From assembly GCF_024295805.1 (NCBI RefSeq), contig NZ_JANCLX010000015.1:27850-91849 (forward strand): DNA of 64,000 nucleotides, given 5' to 3'. Below, piece by piece: positions 25,054 through 33,438 of this stretch (position 1 is the first letter of the stretch; each line of letters begins with the position of its first letter). The notes beneath the pieces are model-generated. The model was given only the letters and a program-made list of their open reading frames with translations, was not told where the DNA came from and did no database searches. Source of the DNA: Streptomyces cucumeris. GTDB taxonomy: Bacteria; Actinomycetota; Actinomycetes; Streptomycetales; Streptomycetaceae. Both the position numbers and the translations under genes were made by a program.

Positions 25054-26661
25054 TCAGCGGACGTTGACGCCCTTCCACGCGGCCTTGACCGTCTTGTACT
25101 CGGTGCTGGTCTTGCCGTACAGGTCGCCCGCGGCCTTCAGGGTGGCCTTGCGGGCACCCTTGTAGTTGGTCGTCGAGGTCATGTAGACGGTGAGCGCCCG
25201 GTACCAGATCTTGGCGACCTTCTTGTTACCGATGCCCTTGACGGTGGAGCCGTCCTTGGTCGGGCTGTTGTACTTCACGCCCTTGATGGTCTTCCGGCCA
25301 CTTCCCTCGCTCGCGAGGTAGAAGAAGTGGTTGCCGACTCCGGAGGAGTTGTGCACGTCCAGGTCGCCGAGACCGGACTTCCAGTAGTCGGCCGACGAGC
25401 CGTCCAGGGAGGGCTTGTCCATGCGGCGCAGCCACGGCGGGGTGGACTGGTCGCTGAAGAGGTAGTCGGGCTTGTCGTAGCGGTTGTTGGCGTACCACTC
25501 GACCATGGTGCCGAAGATGTCGCTGGTGGCCTCGTTGAGACCGCCCGACTCACCCTCGTAGACCAGACCCGCGGTGGCGCTGGTGACGCCGTGGGTCATC
25601 TCGTGGCCCATGGTGTCCAGGTCCACCTGCTCGGCGTCGCGGTTGCCGTCGCCGTCACCGGTGAACATGCAGAAGCAGTCGTCGGACCACTGGGCGTTGT
25701 CCCACTTGTCGCCGACGTGGACGAAGACCGTGGCGCCCTTGCCGTCGTTGCGGATGCCCTTGCGGCCGAAGTTCTTCTGGAAGTAGTCCCAGGTCCACGC
25801 GGTGTTGGCGTGGGCGTCCACACCGGCGGTGGCGCGGTTGGTGGAGAACTTCTTGCCGTCGCCCCACTCGTTGTCGCGGTCGGTGAGCAGCTTGCCGGAA
25901 CCCGGCTGCAGCGCATCGGCGTCGACGTTCTTGGCGTCCCTGGTGATGGTGCCGCGCTTGGGGTCCTTCAGCGCGTACTTGCCATTGGGCTGCTTGGTGG
26001 TGTCGATGCTGATGTCACCGGTGTACTCCGAGTGGCCCTTGCCCTTGGCCTGGTGCTGCGCGTCGTAGGACGCGATGTGCTTGCCGTTGGCGGCGTCGGT
26101 GACGACCACCTTGGCGACCGGCTCGCCGTGCGCGCCGGTGCCCTTCACGGTGGTCTGCCAGGCCAGGCGCGGGGTGCCGTCGACGGCCCAGACGATCAGC
26201 TTGGGCCGGGAGGTGGCGTCCTTGACCCCGTCGGTCTTCTTCAGCGCCTGGTCGGCGGTGTGCCGGGGCGAGACGCCCGGGGTGGTCTTGTCGACGGCCA
26301 CCGAACGCGCTCTGGCCCGGCTGAGGTCCTCGAAGTCGCCGTCCTTCGACTGGTGGACGACGAGGTCGCCACCGACGACCGGGAGACCGCGGAAGGTGCG
26401 GTCGAAGCGGACGTGCTGGGTGCCGTCGGCGTCGAAGACGACGTCCTTGACGTCGAGCTCCTGCCCGGAGCCGTAGCCGAACTCCTCGGCGTGGGCGCGG
26501 ACGTTGGCCTTCGCGGCGTCGACGGCCTTGTCCCGCGGTGACGCGGCGGCCTGCGCGGACGCCGGACCGGCTATCTGGAGGCCGGTGGCGACAAGAGCGG
26601 ATGCTGCGGCTAGCGCCGCCGCCGCGGTGACGCGACGGCGCTGTGGGGAAGCCGATATCAC
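25054..26661 (-). CDS. Secreted M4-family (thermolysin-like) zinc metalloprotease
   Basis: A 535-residue preproprotein: signal peptide (about 1-40, ending AQA), FTP/PepSY-type propeptide (about 45-210), then the catalytic domain with HEMTH (353-357) and the third zinc ligand Glu377 in GGLNEATSD. The C-terminal helical half (residues about 400-535) matches Peptidase_M4_C. It would be secreted, self-activated by propeptide cleavage, and degrade extracellular protein. GTG start behind GAGGAGA. An AT-rich patch at about 26705-26770 upstream is a likely promoter region. Confidence 0.95.
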   Translation of the reverse strand: MISASPQRRRVTAAAALAAASALVATGLQIAGPASAQAAASPRDKAVDAAKANVRAHAEEFGYGSGQELDVKDVVFDADGTQHVRFDRTFRGLPVVGGDLVVHQSKDGDFEDLSRARARSVAVDKTTPGVSPRHTADQALKKTDGVKDATSRPKLIVWAVDGTPRLAWQTTVKGTGAHGEPVAKVVVTDAANGKHIASYDAQHQAKGKGHSEYTGDISIDTTKQPNGKYALKDPKRGTITRDAKNVDADALQPGSGKLLTDRDNEWGDGKKFSTNRATAGVDAHANTAWTWDYFQKNFGRKGIRNDGKGATVFVHVGDKWDNAQWSDDCFCMFTGDGDGNRDAEQVDLDTMGHEMTHGVTSATAGLVYEGESGGLNEATSDIFGTMVEWYANNRYDKPDYLFSDQSTPPWLRRMDKPSLDGSSADYWKSGLGDLDVHNSSGVGNHFFYLASEGSGRKTIKGVKYNSPTKDGSTVKGIGNKKVAKIWYRALTVYMTSTTNYKGARKATLKAAGDLYGKTSTEYKTVKAAWKGVNVR

Positions 26662-26833
26662 GCTGTATCTCCTCGGGGGAGTTGACGGAAAGATGGTGAG
26701 ATCTTGTCGTTAACAGCGGGATAAGTGATCAAATCCGAGCGATCTTTACCTAGATTTAATAACTCCCGGCCGTTTCCGTTCTCCTGAAGACGATCTGAGA
26801 GGGATGGAGGTTGAGTGCCCGAGGTCATGACAC

Positions 26834-26869
26834 GGCGCGGCCGCCCGGGAGATCCCGGACGGCCGCGCC
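26834..26869. terminator. Terminator hairpin of the ATP-grasp/dikinase/MFS operon
   Basis: GGCGCGGCCG...CGGCCGCGCC with an inner CCGGGA/TCCCGG stem and a GA loop; each side has a single unpaired base. It lies 21 bases after the MFS stop on the minus strand. Confidence 0.8.
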
Positions 26870-26890
26870 ATGTCGAAGAGTTGGCCTACG

Positions 26891-28195
26891 TCACCTCGGT
26901 GGCGCGTGGCCGACGGTCTCCTGGTGCTCCTCGCGCACGCTCCGCCGCGCCTCGGGGCGCCGTGGCCGTCCGATCAGCACCGCCAGGTGCACGGCGAGCA
27001 TCACCGCGCCGGTCACCGCGGCGCTGTGCCACAGCAGGGCGTCCATCCGGCCCGCCGAGAGGTACGCGCCCGCCGCCACCGCCACCAGCGCGCACACCGC
27101 GCGGTCGATGATGCTCTCCACCGACAGCAGGGTGGCCCGCGGAGCGCCGGGCGGCACCGCGTCGTTCACCAGCTTGCGCTGGATCGGATAGGCGAAACCG
27201 GTGACCGCCGAGAACAGACAGAGCAGCGCGATCGCCGCCATCGGCCCGCCGAGGGTGATCCCGGCCAGGGACACCGCCATCGCCAGGCTCAGTACGGACA
27301 CCATCGTCAGCGGTCTGAGCTTGCGGCCCAGCCACTGCGGCCGGGCGGCGCCCACGGCCTCGGCCACCGTCACCGCCGCCAGCACACTGCCGTGCGAGGT
27401 CTCCGGGATGCCCTGGTCGATCAGGATCGGCTGGAACAGGTTCACCTGGCAGATCCGGGAGAGCGTGAAGACCGCCACCCCCTGCACCATCACCAGGGCC
27501 AGCCAGGGCGAGCGGCGTACGTGGCGCAGCGCGCCCCCGGCCTCCTTCCACACCCCCGACCGGCGTTCACCGGTCCCGGCACCGGCCAGCCGGGGCAGCG
27601 CCATGACACACGCCAGGGACGCCGCGGCGCTGGCGGCGCTGAGCACGTACGGCGTGGGCCGGGACAGCGCCATCAGCGGTCCCACCAGCGGCCAGCACAC
27701 CACCTTCGCGGCGAGACCCAGGGCCCGTGCGGTCCCTTCGGCGCGCAGGTAGTGGTCGTCCGCGCCCTCCGCGTGCAGCGCGTCGTAGAGGTACGCGCTG
27801 GCCGCGCCCGAGGTGAGGGAGCGGCCGGCGGCGATGGCCAGGAAGTGCACCAGGAAACCGGTGTAGTCGGGGGAGAGGACCGGGGCCAGATTGGCCGCGG
27901 TCATCACCACCGCGCCCGCACGCAGACAGTTGCGGGCGCCGATCCGGTCGGCGATCAGCCCGGTCGGGATCTCGAACAGGCAGAACGCGATGTAGTAGAT
28001 GGACTGGATGCCGAAGATCTGGGCGTCCGAGAGTCCGGCCTCCCGCTGGTAGGCGTAGAAGACCGGCATCCACCACAGCAGGTTGAACAGGAGCTGGAAA
28101 CCGTTGTTGAGCGCGATGACCCGGCGGGCCCCGGGGTTGAGCGGGGTCCGCCCCTCCGCCGGGGACCGGCGGAGGAACGGTATACGGCCCCTCAC
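26891..28195 (-). CDS. MFS transporter (probable product exporter)
   Basis: A 434-residue major facilitator with about 12 membrane segments; the first-loop signature appears as FEIPTGLIADRIGARN. The GTG start overlaps the stop of the dikinase gene (GTGA), so it belongs to that operon. Two N-terminal six-helix bundles are separated by a short loop near residue 200. Relatives with this loop motif export drugs or small peptides. By context it exports the product of the ATP-grasp ligase pathway. Confidence 0.88.
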   Translation of the reverse strand: MRGRIPFLRRSPAEGRTPLNPGARRVIALNNGFQLLFNLLWWMPVFYAYQREAGLSDAQIFGIQSIYYIAFCLFEIPTGLIADRIGARNCLRAGAVVMTAANLAPVLSPDYTGFLVHFLAIAAGRSLTSGAASAYLYDALHAEGADDHYLRAEGTARALGLAAKVVCWPLVGPLMALSRPTPYVLSAASAAASLACVMALPRLAGAGTGERRSGVWKEAGGALRHVRRSPWLALVMVQGVAVFTLSRICQVNLFQPILIDQGIPETSHGSVLAAVTVAEAVGAARPQWLGRKLRPLTMVSVLSLAMAVSLAGITLGGPMAAIALLCLFSAVTGFAYPIQRKLVNDAVPPGAPRATLLSVESIIDRAVCALVAVAAGAYLSAGRMDALLWHSAAVTGAVMLAVHLAVLIGRPRRPEARRSVREEHQETVGHAPPR

Positions 28196-30198
28196 AGCGC
28201 GTACGGGCGGAGCTGGACCAGCCGGAAGCCGCCCTCGTCGGTCATCAGCCACTCGATGTCCAGCGGATCGTCCGGATCGTCCGAGAAGTGCGACTGGAGC
28301 AGCCGGCCGGTGAGCGCCAGGTCCGCCAGCCGTGCCCGCGCCGCCGCGGGCAGATCCTCACCGGACGAGCCGAGGTCCACGGTGCGGCCCCCGCCCTCCA
28401 CGGTGTTGTACAGGTACTGCAGCGGCAGCGCCGTACCGTCCACCACGCTCTCGGGTGAGCCGGGGGTGCAGTTGATGTACACGTTGCGGAAGTCCTCGCG
28501 GCGGGTCGGGTTGCAGGTGACCAGCACCCCGCCCAGCTCGGCCGGGGTGTACTCCTGGACGATGACACCCATGTAGGTGTCGTCCAGCGAGATGCCCGCC
28601 TCGTGGCGCAGCCGTACGCTCCGCGGTGACAGCAGCGAGGCCCACACCTGCCGTACCGCGTCCAGGAGTTCATCCGTGCCGTGCACCGTGGTGATGGAGT
28701 CGTAGACCCCCGCGGCGGAGAACCCGGGCAGATCCTCGGCGTTGGAGGAGGACCGCACCACCAGCCGCCTGCGGCACGCGCTGTCCGGGAACGGGCCGGT
28801 GATCCGCGCCGCCACCTCATCCGGCACCGGGGTGCCGCGCACGAGCTGCTGGAGGCTCAGGCACAGCGGGTCCAGCACATCGGTGGCCCCCAGCTCCAGC
28901 GCCATCTTCAGCTTGCCGATGCCCTGCTGGAGGGCGGGCGAGGAGATCAGGAACCGGTGCTGGAGGGCGAACGGCAGCGCCACGCCGTCCGGCGCGGTGA
29001 CGGTGGCGGCCACGAACTCCGAGGCCGCCTGGCGCAGCGCCTCCGGATCGGGTGACGCGGTCAGCCGGGAGGCGAGATGGCCGTACAGATCCTTCCGGGG
29101 CGGCCGGGACCGTCCGTAGAAGGCGGTGAGATCTGCGGTCCGGCTGTCCAGTACGTGGTGGAGTTCCCCGAGGTTGGCCGCCTTGGTGCCGTAGCGGTCG
29201 TGGTCCTCGCGGCGCAGCCGGCGCAGCTCCAGGACGGGTACGTCCTCCAGGAGCGGCGGCTCCAGCCGGATCCGCTGCTGGTGCCACGCGGGCTCCGCCA
29301 GTTCGGGCACCTCGTGCAGCCGGACCAGGCTCACCTCGTCGTCCCGGACCCGGTAGCGGACCCAGGACCCGTCAAGGCCCTCCGCCTCCACCAGCCGCGC
29401 CAGATCGCGCACGATGGCGTTGGGGATGCCCCAGCCGGAGGCCAGCACATTGGTGTGGGACAGCGGGGTGATGGGGGCGGCGTTGATGAATCCGGCCACC
29501 CTCGGGACGTCGTCCGGCAGACAGTCCATGGCCACGATGTCCGACCAGCCGAGCCCCGACGCGTGGGCGCGGTACTCCTCCGGCGAACGGAACCAGCGCA
29601 GCCGTCCGATGGCCTCACCGGTGTTCAGCGGGGTGCGCGGGCGGCTGACGAACAGCTCATGGCTGAGGATGCGCGGTAGCCGTACGTCGCTCACCGGGGC
29701 GAGCGCGGCCTCCTGGGCGTGGTTGGCGGGTTTCAGCAGCAGCGGCAGCCGCCCGTCCACCCGCTCCCGCACGAAGTCGTAGAACTCCTGGAGCAGCGGG
29801 CCGTCCATGGTGTCGGCCTCGGTGGTCTCCAGCACCAGGAACGGCCGCTCCCGGCCCTCGGCGTCCTCGTCGGCGTGCAGCGAGAGCACACCGAGCAGGA
29901 AACGGCGGCCGGGGTCGGTGTACACCGAGGCGTTGAACGCGTCCAGCCGGGCGTCCAGTTCATCGAGGTCCATCCCGAGGATGCGGGTGGCCACGTAGTT
30001 GACGTGGAACGGGTGGACGGCGGTGTCCAGCAGATGCCAGGTGTGCTCGGTGCGGTCGACCACCACCTTCAGATAGGGGTGCCCCGCCAGCACTCCGGAC
30101 AGGGTCCGGAACAGCGGGAGCGACAGGTTCTCGCCGACCACGGTGGCATCGGTGCCGGGCGCGGCGGCCGGGCTGGAGAACGCGGTGATACCGGTCAT
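28192..30198 (-). CDS. PEP-synthase-like dikinase with permuted domain order
   Basis: A 668-residue protein. The C-terminal half is a PPDK_N/PEP-synthase ATP-binding domain: KAANLGEL (339-346) and RSSSNAEDLPGFSAAGVYDS (482-500). Before it, at 242-263, ITPLSHTNVLASGWGIPNAI looks like the swivelling phosphohistidine segment (SH..xxARELGIPAV), giving His248 as the likely phospho-carrier. In PEP synthase and PPDK the ATP domain comes first; here the order is reversed and no PEP/pyruvate barrel follows. It may therefore transfer phosphate from ATP to a small molecule rather than make PEP. It overlaps both neighbours in the operon. Confidence 0.75.
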   Translation of the reverse strand: MTGITAFSSPAAAPGTDATVVGENLSLPLFRTLSGVLAGHPYLKVVVDRTEHTWHLLDTAVHPFHVNYVATRILGMDLDELDARLDAFNASVYTDPGRRFLLGVLSLHADEDAEGRERPFLVLETTEADTMDGPLLQEFYDFVRERVDGRLPLLLKPANHAQEAALAPVSDVRLPRILSHELFVSRPRTPLNTGEAIGRLRWFRSPEEYRAHASGLGWSDIVAMDCLPDDVPRVAGFINAAPITPLSHTNVLASGWGIPNAIVRDLARLVEAEGLDGSWVRYRVRDDEVSLVRLHEVPELAEPAWHQQRIRLEPPLLEDVPVLELRRLRREDHDRYGTKAANLGELHHVLDSRTADLTAFYGRSRPPRKDLYGHLASRLTASPDPEALRQAASEFVAATVTAPDGVALPFALQHRFLISSPALQQGIGKLKMALELGATDVLDPLCLSLQQLVRGTPVPDEVAARITGPFPDSACRRRLVVRSSSNAEDLPGFSAAGVYDSITTVHGTDELLDAVRQVWASLLSPRSVRLRHEAGISLDDTYMGVIVQEYTPAELGGVLVTCNPTRREDFRNVYINCTPGSPESVVDGTALPLQYLYNTVEGGGRTVDLGSSGEDLPAAARARLADLALTGRLLQSHFSDDPDDPLDIEWLMTDEGGFRLVQLRPYAL

Positions 30199-31580
30199 CA
30201 GGGCCTCCCGGTGGCCGGGACGGGCGGAAGGGCGGTGGGCAGGGCGTCGTTGAGTCTCTCGAAGTCCCTGATCACCGTGACCGGATCGTCGGCGACCAGC
30301 AGACACAGCGCCGCCATGGTGTTCGCGCCCGCCGCCGGGTCGTAGACCGGCACCGGGGTGCCGTCCGGCAGCGAATGCTCGGCCACTTTCGTCAGCCGCG
30401 CCCCGGTGGATATCAGCTCCGAGCGCTGGACGGCGGAGAAGTCCCACAGCCGCCGGTCCGGCCACGGCGCGCCGGAGCCGTCCACGGCCAGCACCACCAG
30501 CGATCCGGCCGCGCCCTTGGCGTCCGCGGCGCCCAGCACCGAACCCGGCCCCGGATCCGGCCAGTCGACCTCACGGCCGAGCAGCCGGTCGATCAGCATG
30601 CCGATGACATCCACCCCGAAGACGTCCTCGATCTGCGGGACGGTCATCGCGCCGCCGAACCGGGCGGCGGTCTCGATGACCCACATCTCCCCGTCCGCGC
30701 CCAGCTTGATCTCGGTGTGGGTGCCGCAGGTGCGCAAGCCCAGTGCATCCACGGCGGCCGCCGCGAGCTCCACCACCTTCCGCTGGGCATCCTCGGGGAG
30801 CAGCGCCGGGGTGATGGCGGCGCGCTCGGTGAACGGTTCGATGGTGGGCATCCGCCCGCTCAGGCACACCGGATGGTAGACACCATCGGCCACCACGCCC
30901 TCGACACTGACGTAGTCACCCCATCCGGGCTCCTCGAACCAGTCCTCCGCCGTGCCCGTCACGATCTGCTCCACCAGGAAGTCCGCGTCGGCACCGGCCA
31001 CATGGAGCTCGGCGTAGCCCTGACGGGCGGACTCCTCCATCACCTCGCGGGCCCGTGCCCAGGCGGGCGCGATGTCCTCCGGCCCGCGCAGGATCTGATG
31101 GGCGGTCGACCCGGCACTCCAGGCGGCCTTCATCAGCATCGGGTACGGGATCTCGGCGGCGGCCTCGTGCAGATCGCGCTCGGTGGCCACGGAGCGGAAC
31201 CGCGGCTGGGACACCCCGTGGGCGTCCCAGGTGCGGCGCATCATTCGCTTGTCGCGGGCCAGTACGCAGTGCGCACCGGCCCCGGCCAGGCCCAGCCGTT
31301 CACAGGCGTCGGCCACGGCCACCACGGCGTACTCGGACGGGGTGAACACCGCGTCGGCGCCCACGGCCTGTGCCTGAGCCGTGATCAGCGCCACGAGATC
31401 CTGGGACGCGGTGTCCGCGGGGGCGACCACCGAGGCGCAGAGCCGGGTGACCACATCGCGGGCGGAGGGCGGAAGGGGACTGAGCACGAGCAGATGCACT
31501 TCGGCCTTCGCGGCGACCCGGGACAGCGCGTATTCCAGCGGAGGCCCGCCCTTGGCGTAGACAAACAGCACCTTACTCAC
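30198..31580 (-). CDS. ATP-grasp carboxylate-amine ligase
   Basis: A 460-residue ATP-grasp enzyme: Rossmann-like pre-domain (VLFVYAKGGPPLEYALSRV), a middle domain (MLMKAAWSAGST, FLVEQIVTG), and the metal/ATP site THTEIKLG...VIETAARFGGAM, typical of ligases that join a carboxylate to an amine via an acyl phosphate (BacD/YwfE, carnosine synthase types). It is first in a three-gene operon with a dikinase and an exporter and starts with GTG behind GGAG. It probably makes a dipeptide or amide; substrates cannot be read off. Regulation by the divergent PAS-LuxR protein is likely. Confidence 0.85.
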   Translation of the reverse strand: MSKVLFVYAKGGPPLEYALSRVAAKAEVHLLVLSPLPPSARDVVTRLCASVVAPADTASQDLVALITAQAQAVGADAVFTPSEYAVVAVADACERLGLAGAGAHCVLARDKRMMRRTWDAHGVSQPRFRSVATERDLHEAAAEIPYPMLMKAAWSAGSTAHQILRGPEDIAPAWARAREVMEESARQGYAELHVAGADADFLVEQIVTGTAEDWFEEPGWGDYVSVEGVVADGVYHPVCLSGRMPTIEPFTERAAITPALLPEDAQRKVVELAAAAVDALGLRTCGTHTEIKLGADGEMWVIETAARFGGAMTVPQIEDVFGVDVIGMLIDRLLGREVDWPDPGPGSVLGAADAKGAAGSLVVLAVDGSGAPWPDRRLWDFSAVQRSELISTGARLTKVAEHSLPDGTPVPVYDPAAGANTMAALCLLVADDPVTVIRDFERLNDALPTALPPVPATGRP

Positions 31581-31898
31581 AGATAACGACTCCTCGGTTC
31601 AGAGTTTCTCGATGGCTCAGCGAAAGCCGGCGGGCTGGCACATCCGCCGCGATCCGGGCTCATCAAGCGAACCAGTCGGGCACCACGCTTACCCACCGAA
31701 CGGGGGGTGGGCGCTCAGGCAAATGCCTGAGTGTCACGAGTGGTTCACGGTGAGCGAGGACCCTGGGTGTGGGTTTCGGCCCTTCTCGGCCCCTGGTGCG
31801 TTCCGGCCGGTTACGGTGCATGCACGCACCGTGCCTGGGCAAGCCTTGGCCATGCCTTCGGCGGTCGATGCCCGGAGGCCGGACCGGAAAGGCGGCTG
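31581..31898. promoter_or_regulatory. 318-base divergent control region of the ATP-grasp operon and its regulator
   Basis: CTCAGGCAAATGCCTGAG (31714-31731) is a perfect inverted repeat, 8-bp arms with an AA spacer, a form expected for a LuxR-type dimer. A second repeat, ACGGTGC-N6-GCACCGT (31813-31832), sits 67 bases before the regulator start. Both lie between the divergent starts, so either could serve both promoters. No gene is seen in the stretch. Confidence 0.55.
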
Positions 31899-33221
31899 GT
31901 GTCCGATATGGGCCTGAGTACGCTGTTGGAGCGCATGCCCGTGTCATGGTGGGAAGCCGATGAGGGGCTGCGCATCGTCAACTGCGGCGGGGGCGCGTTC
32001 CATGACCCCGGCACCGCGCAGCGGTTCGTCGACAGCCTCGGCGGCGCGGACGGCGGTCCGGCGGGGGAGGCGGCCGCGGAGGACCGGGAGGTGGGTATCG
32101 ACCGCCGTCAGGTCCGGTTCGGCGGGCGGCTGTTCGACGTCACCTCCTACCCCGGACGGCTGACCGGCGGCCGCCACGGCGGGACCAGCGGACTCGCGGT
32201 GGACATCAGCGCCCTGGACGTCGTACGGCGCGACCACACCGCCTTCACCGACTTCGCGGACTACGCGCCCGCCGCCGCCTTCATCCGTGACGCCCACGGC
32301 CGCTACCTGTGGGCCAACCACGCCTACGCCCATCTGTACGGCACCACCGCCGAAGCCGTGATCGGCAGCAGCGTCACCGACTTCGACGCCCCCGAGGACG
32401 TGGCCACCTTCCAGACCCTGGACCGGCAGGTGCTCAGCTCCGGCCGGCCGGTGCGGCACACCATCAGCTACCACCGTCCCGACGGCAGTCCCGGACGCGC
32501 GGTCGGCCACCGCTTCCCGGTGGCCGAGGACGGCCGGACCTGTGTGGCCGGGATCTACATCGACATCACCGACTACACCCTCGCCCTCAGCCAGCGGCGC
32601 GCCGCCGAGGAGGACCTCCAGGCGCTCAGCGAACACAGCGGTCTGCCCTGTGCGCTGCTCTCCACCGGTGGCCGAATACGCCGGGTCAGCGCCTCGGCCG
32701 CCGAGTTGCTGCGGATGCATGTCCCCGATCTGCTCGGCCGTCCCGCCCACGGCTTCCTCGCCCCCCACGACGACCTGGCCGAACTGCGCCACGCCTGGCG
32801 GGACCTGGTGAACCGGCGCCGGCGCCGGGTGCAGACCTCCGCGGTCTTCCTCGACGCGCGCGGCGAGGAATGGCGGGCCCGGGTGCTGCTCACCGCCGTC
32901 AGCAGCGGTTCCCGGCGGGCCCGTGGTGTCTGGGCGGTGCTGCCCCACCACACGCTGCCGCACCGGCCGCTGCCGCCGCTCACCGCCGCGCAGTTGCGCA
33001 TCCTCACCCTGCTCTCCGCAGGACACGGCAACAACGAGATCGCCGCCTCGCTCCGGCTCTCCCGGCAGACCCTGGACTACCACCTCGGCCGGCTGCGCGA
33101 GCTGCTGGAGGCACCCACCCGGCTGGCCCTGGTCAGCCGGGCCTATGTGCTGGGCATCCTCGATCCGCAGGCGTGGCCGCCGCGCTCGGCGGTCGGCTTC
33201 CGCCCGGCCGGTCCCGGTTGA
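31899..33221 (+). CDS. PAS-domain LuxR-family transcriptional regulator
   Basis: A 440-residue regulator starting with GTG behind GGAAAGG. After an N-terminal input segment there is a PAS domain (about 105-230; AAFIRDAHGRYLWANHAYA, GTTAEAVIGSSVTDFDAPED, ITDYT), a second PAS-like region (about 240-350; LLSTGGRIRRVSASAAELLR) and a C-terminal LuxR HTH (LTAAQLRILTLLSAGHGNNE, ... TLDYHLGRL). It probably senses a cofactor or metabolite through PAS and controls the divergent ATP-grasp operon. It lacks the single-PAS 190-residue form of PimM. Confidence 0.82.
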   Translation: MSDMGLSTLLERMPVSWWEADEGLRIVNCGGGAFHDPGTAQRFVDSLGGADGGPAGEAAAEDREVGIDRRQVRFGGRLFDVTSYPGRLTGGRHGGTSGLAVDISALDVVRRDHTAFTDFADYAPAAAFIRDAHGRYLWANHAYAHLYGTTAEAVIGSSVTDFDAPEDVATFQTLDRQVLSSGRPVRHTISYHRPDGSPGRAVGHRFPVAEDGRTCVAGIYIDITDYTLALSQRRAAEEDLQALSEHSGLPCALLSTGGRIRRVSASAAELLRMHVPDLLGRPAHGFLAPHDDLAELRHAWRDLVNRRRRRVQTSAVFLDARGEEWRARVLLTAVSSGSRRARGVWAVLPHHTLPHRPLPPLTAAQLRILTLLSAGHGNNEIAASLRLSRQTLDYHLGRLRELLEAPTRLALVSRAYVLGILDPQAWPPRSAVGFRPAGPG

Positions 33222-33438
33222 GCCCGGGTTGCCCCCGGTTGAACGTGATTCACGCTGGTTGACCCCCTGAGGCCCGCACGGAACCCGGCCGGTTCTCACC
33301 GGAAAGGGCCCCCAGTGTGGGGTGGTTCACAGCGCCTCCACCCCATCTCCTGAATGAATTCCTGTTATCCGCTGTCCCGGCCCGGGTCTCCCCCAGTGCC
33401 AGGACGACGAGTCAAGCTCAGGAAGAGGGGCGCTGAGA

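Noticed and set aside
26870..28576. A 568-codon plus-strand frame across the MFS and dikinase genes
   Set aside because: Antisense shadow of two genes with clear membrane and catalytic motifs; repeated HRRGQ-type composition and no domain.
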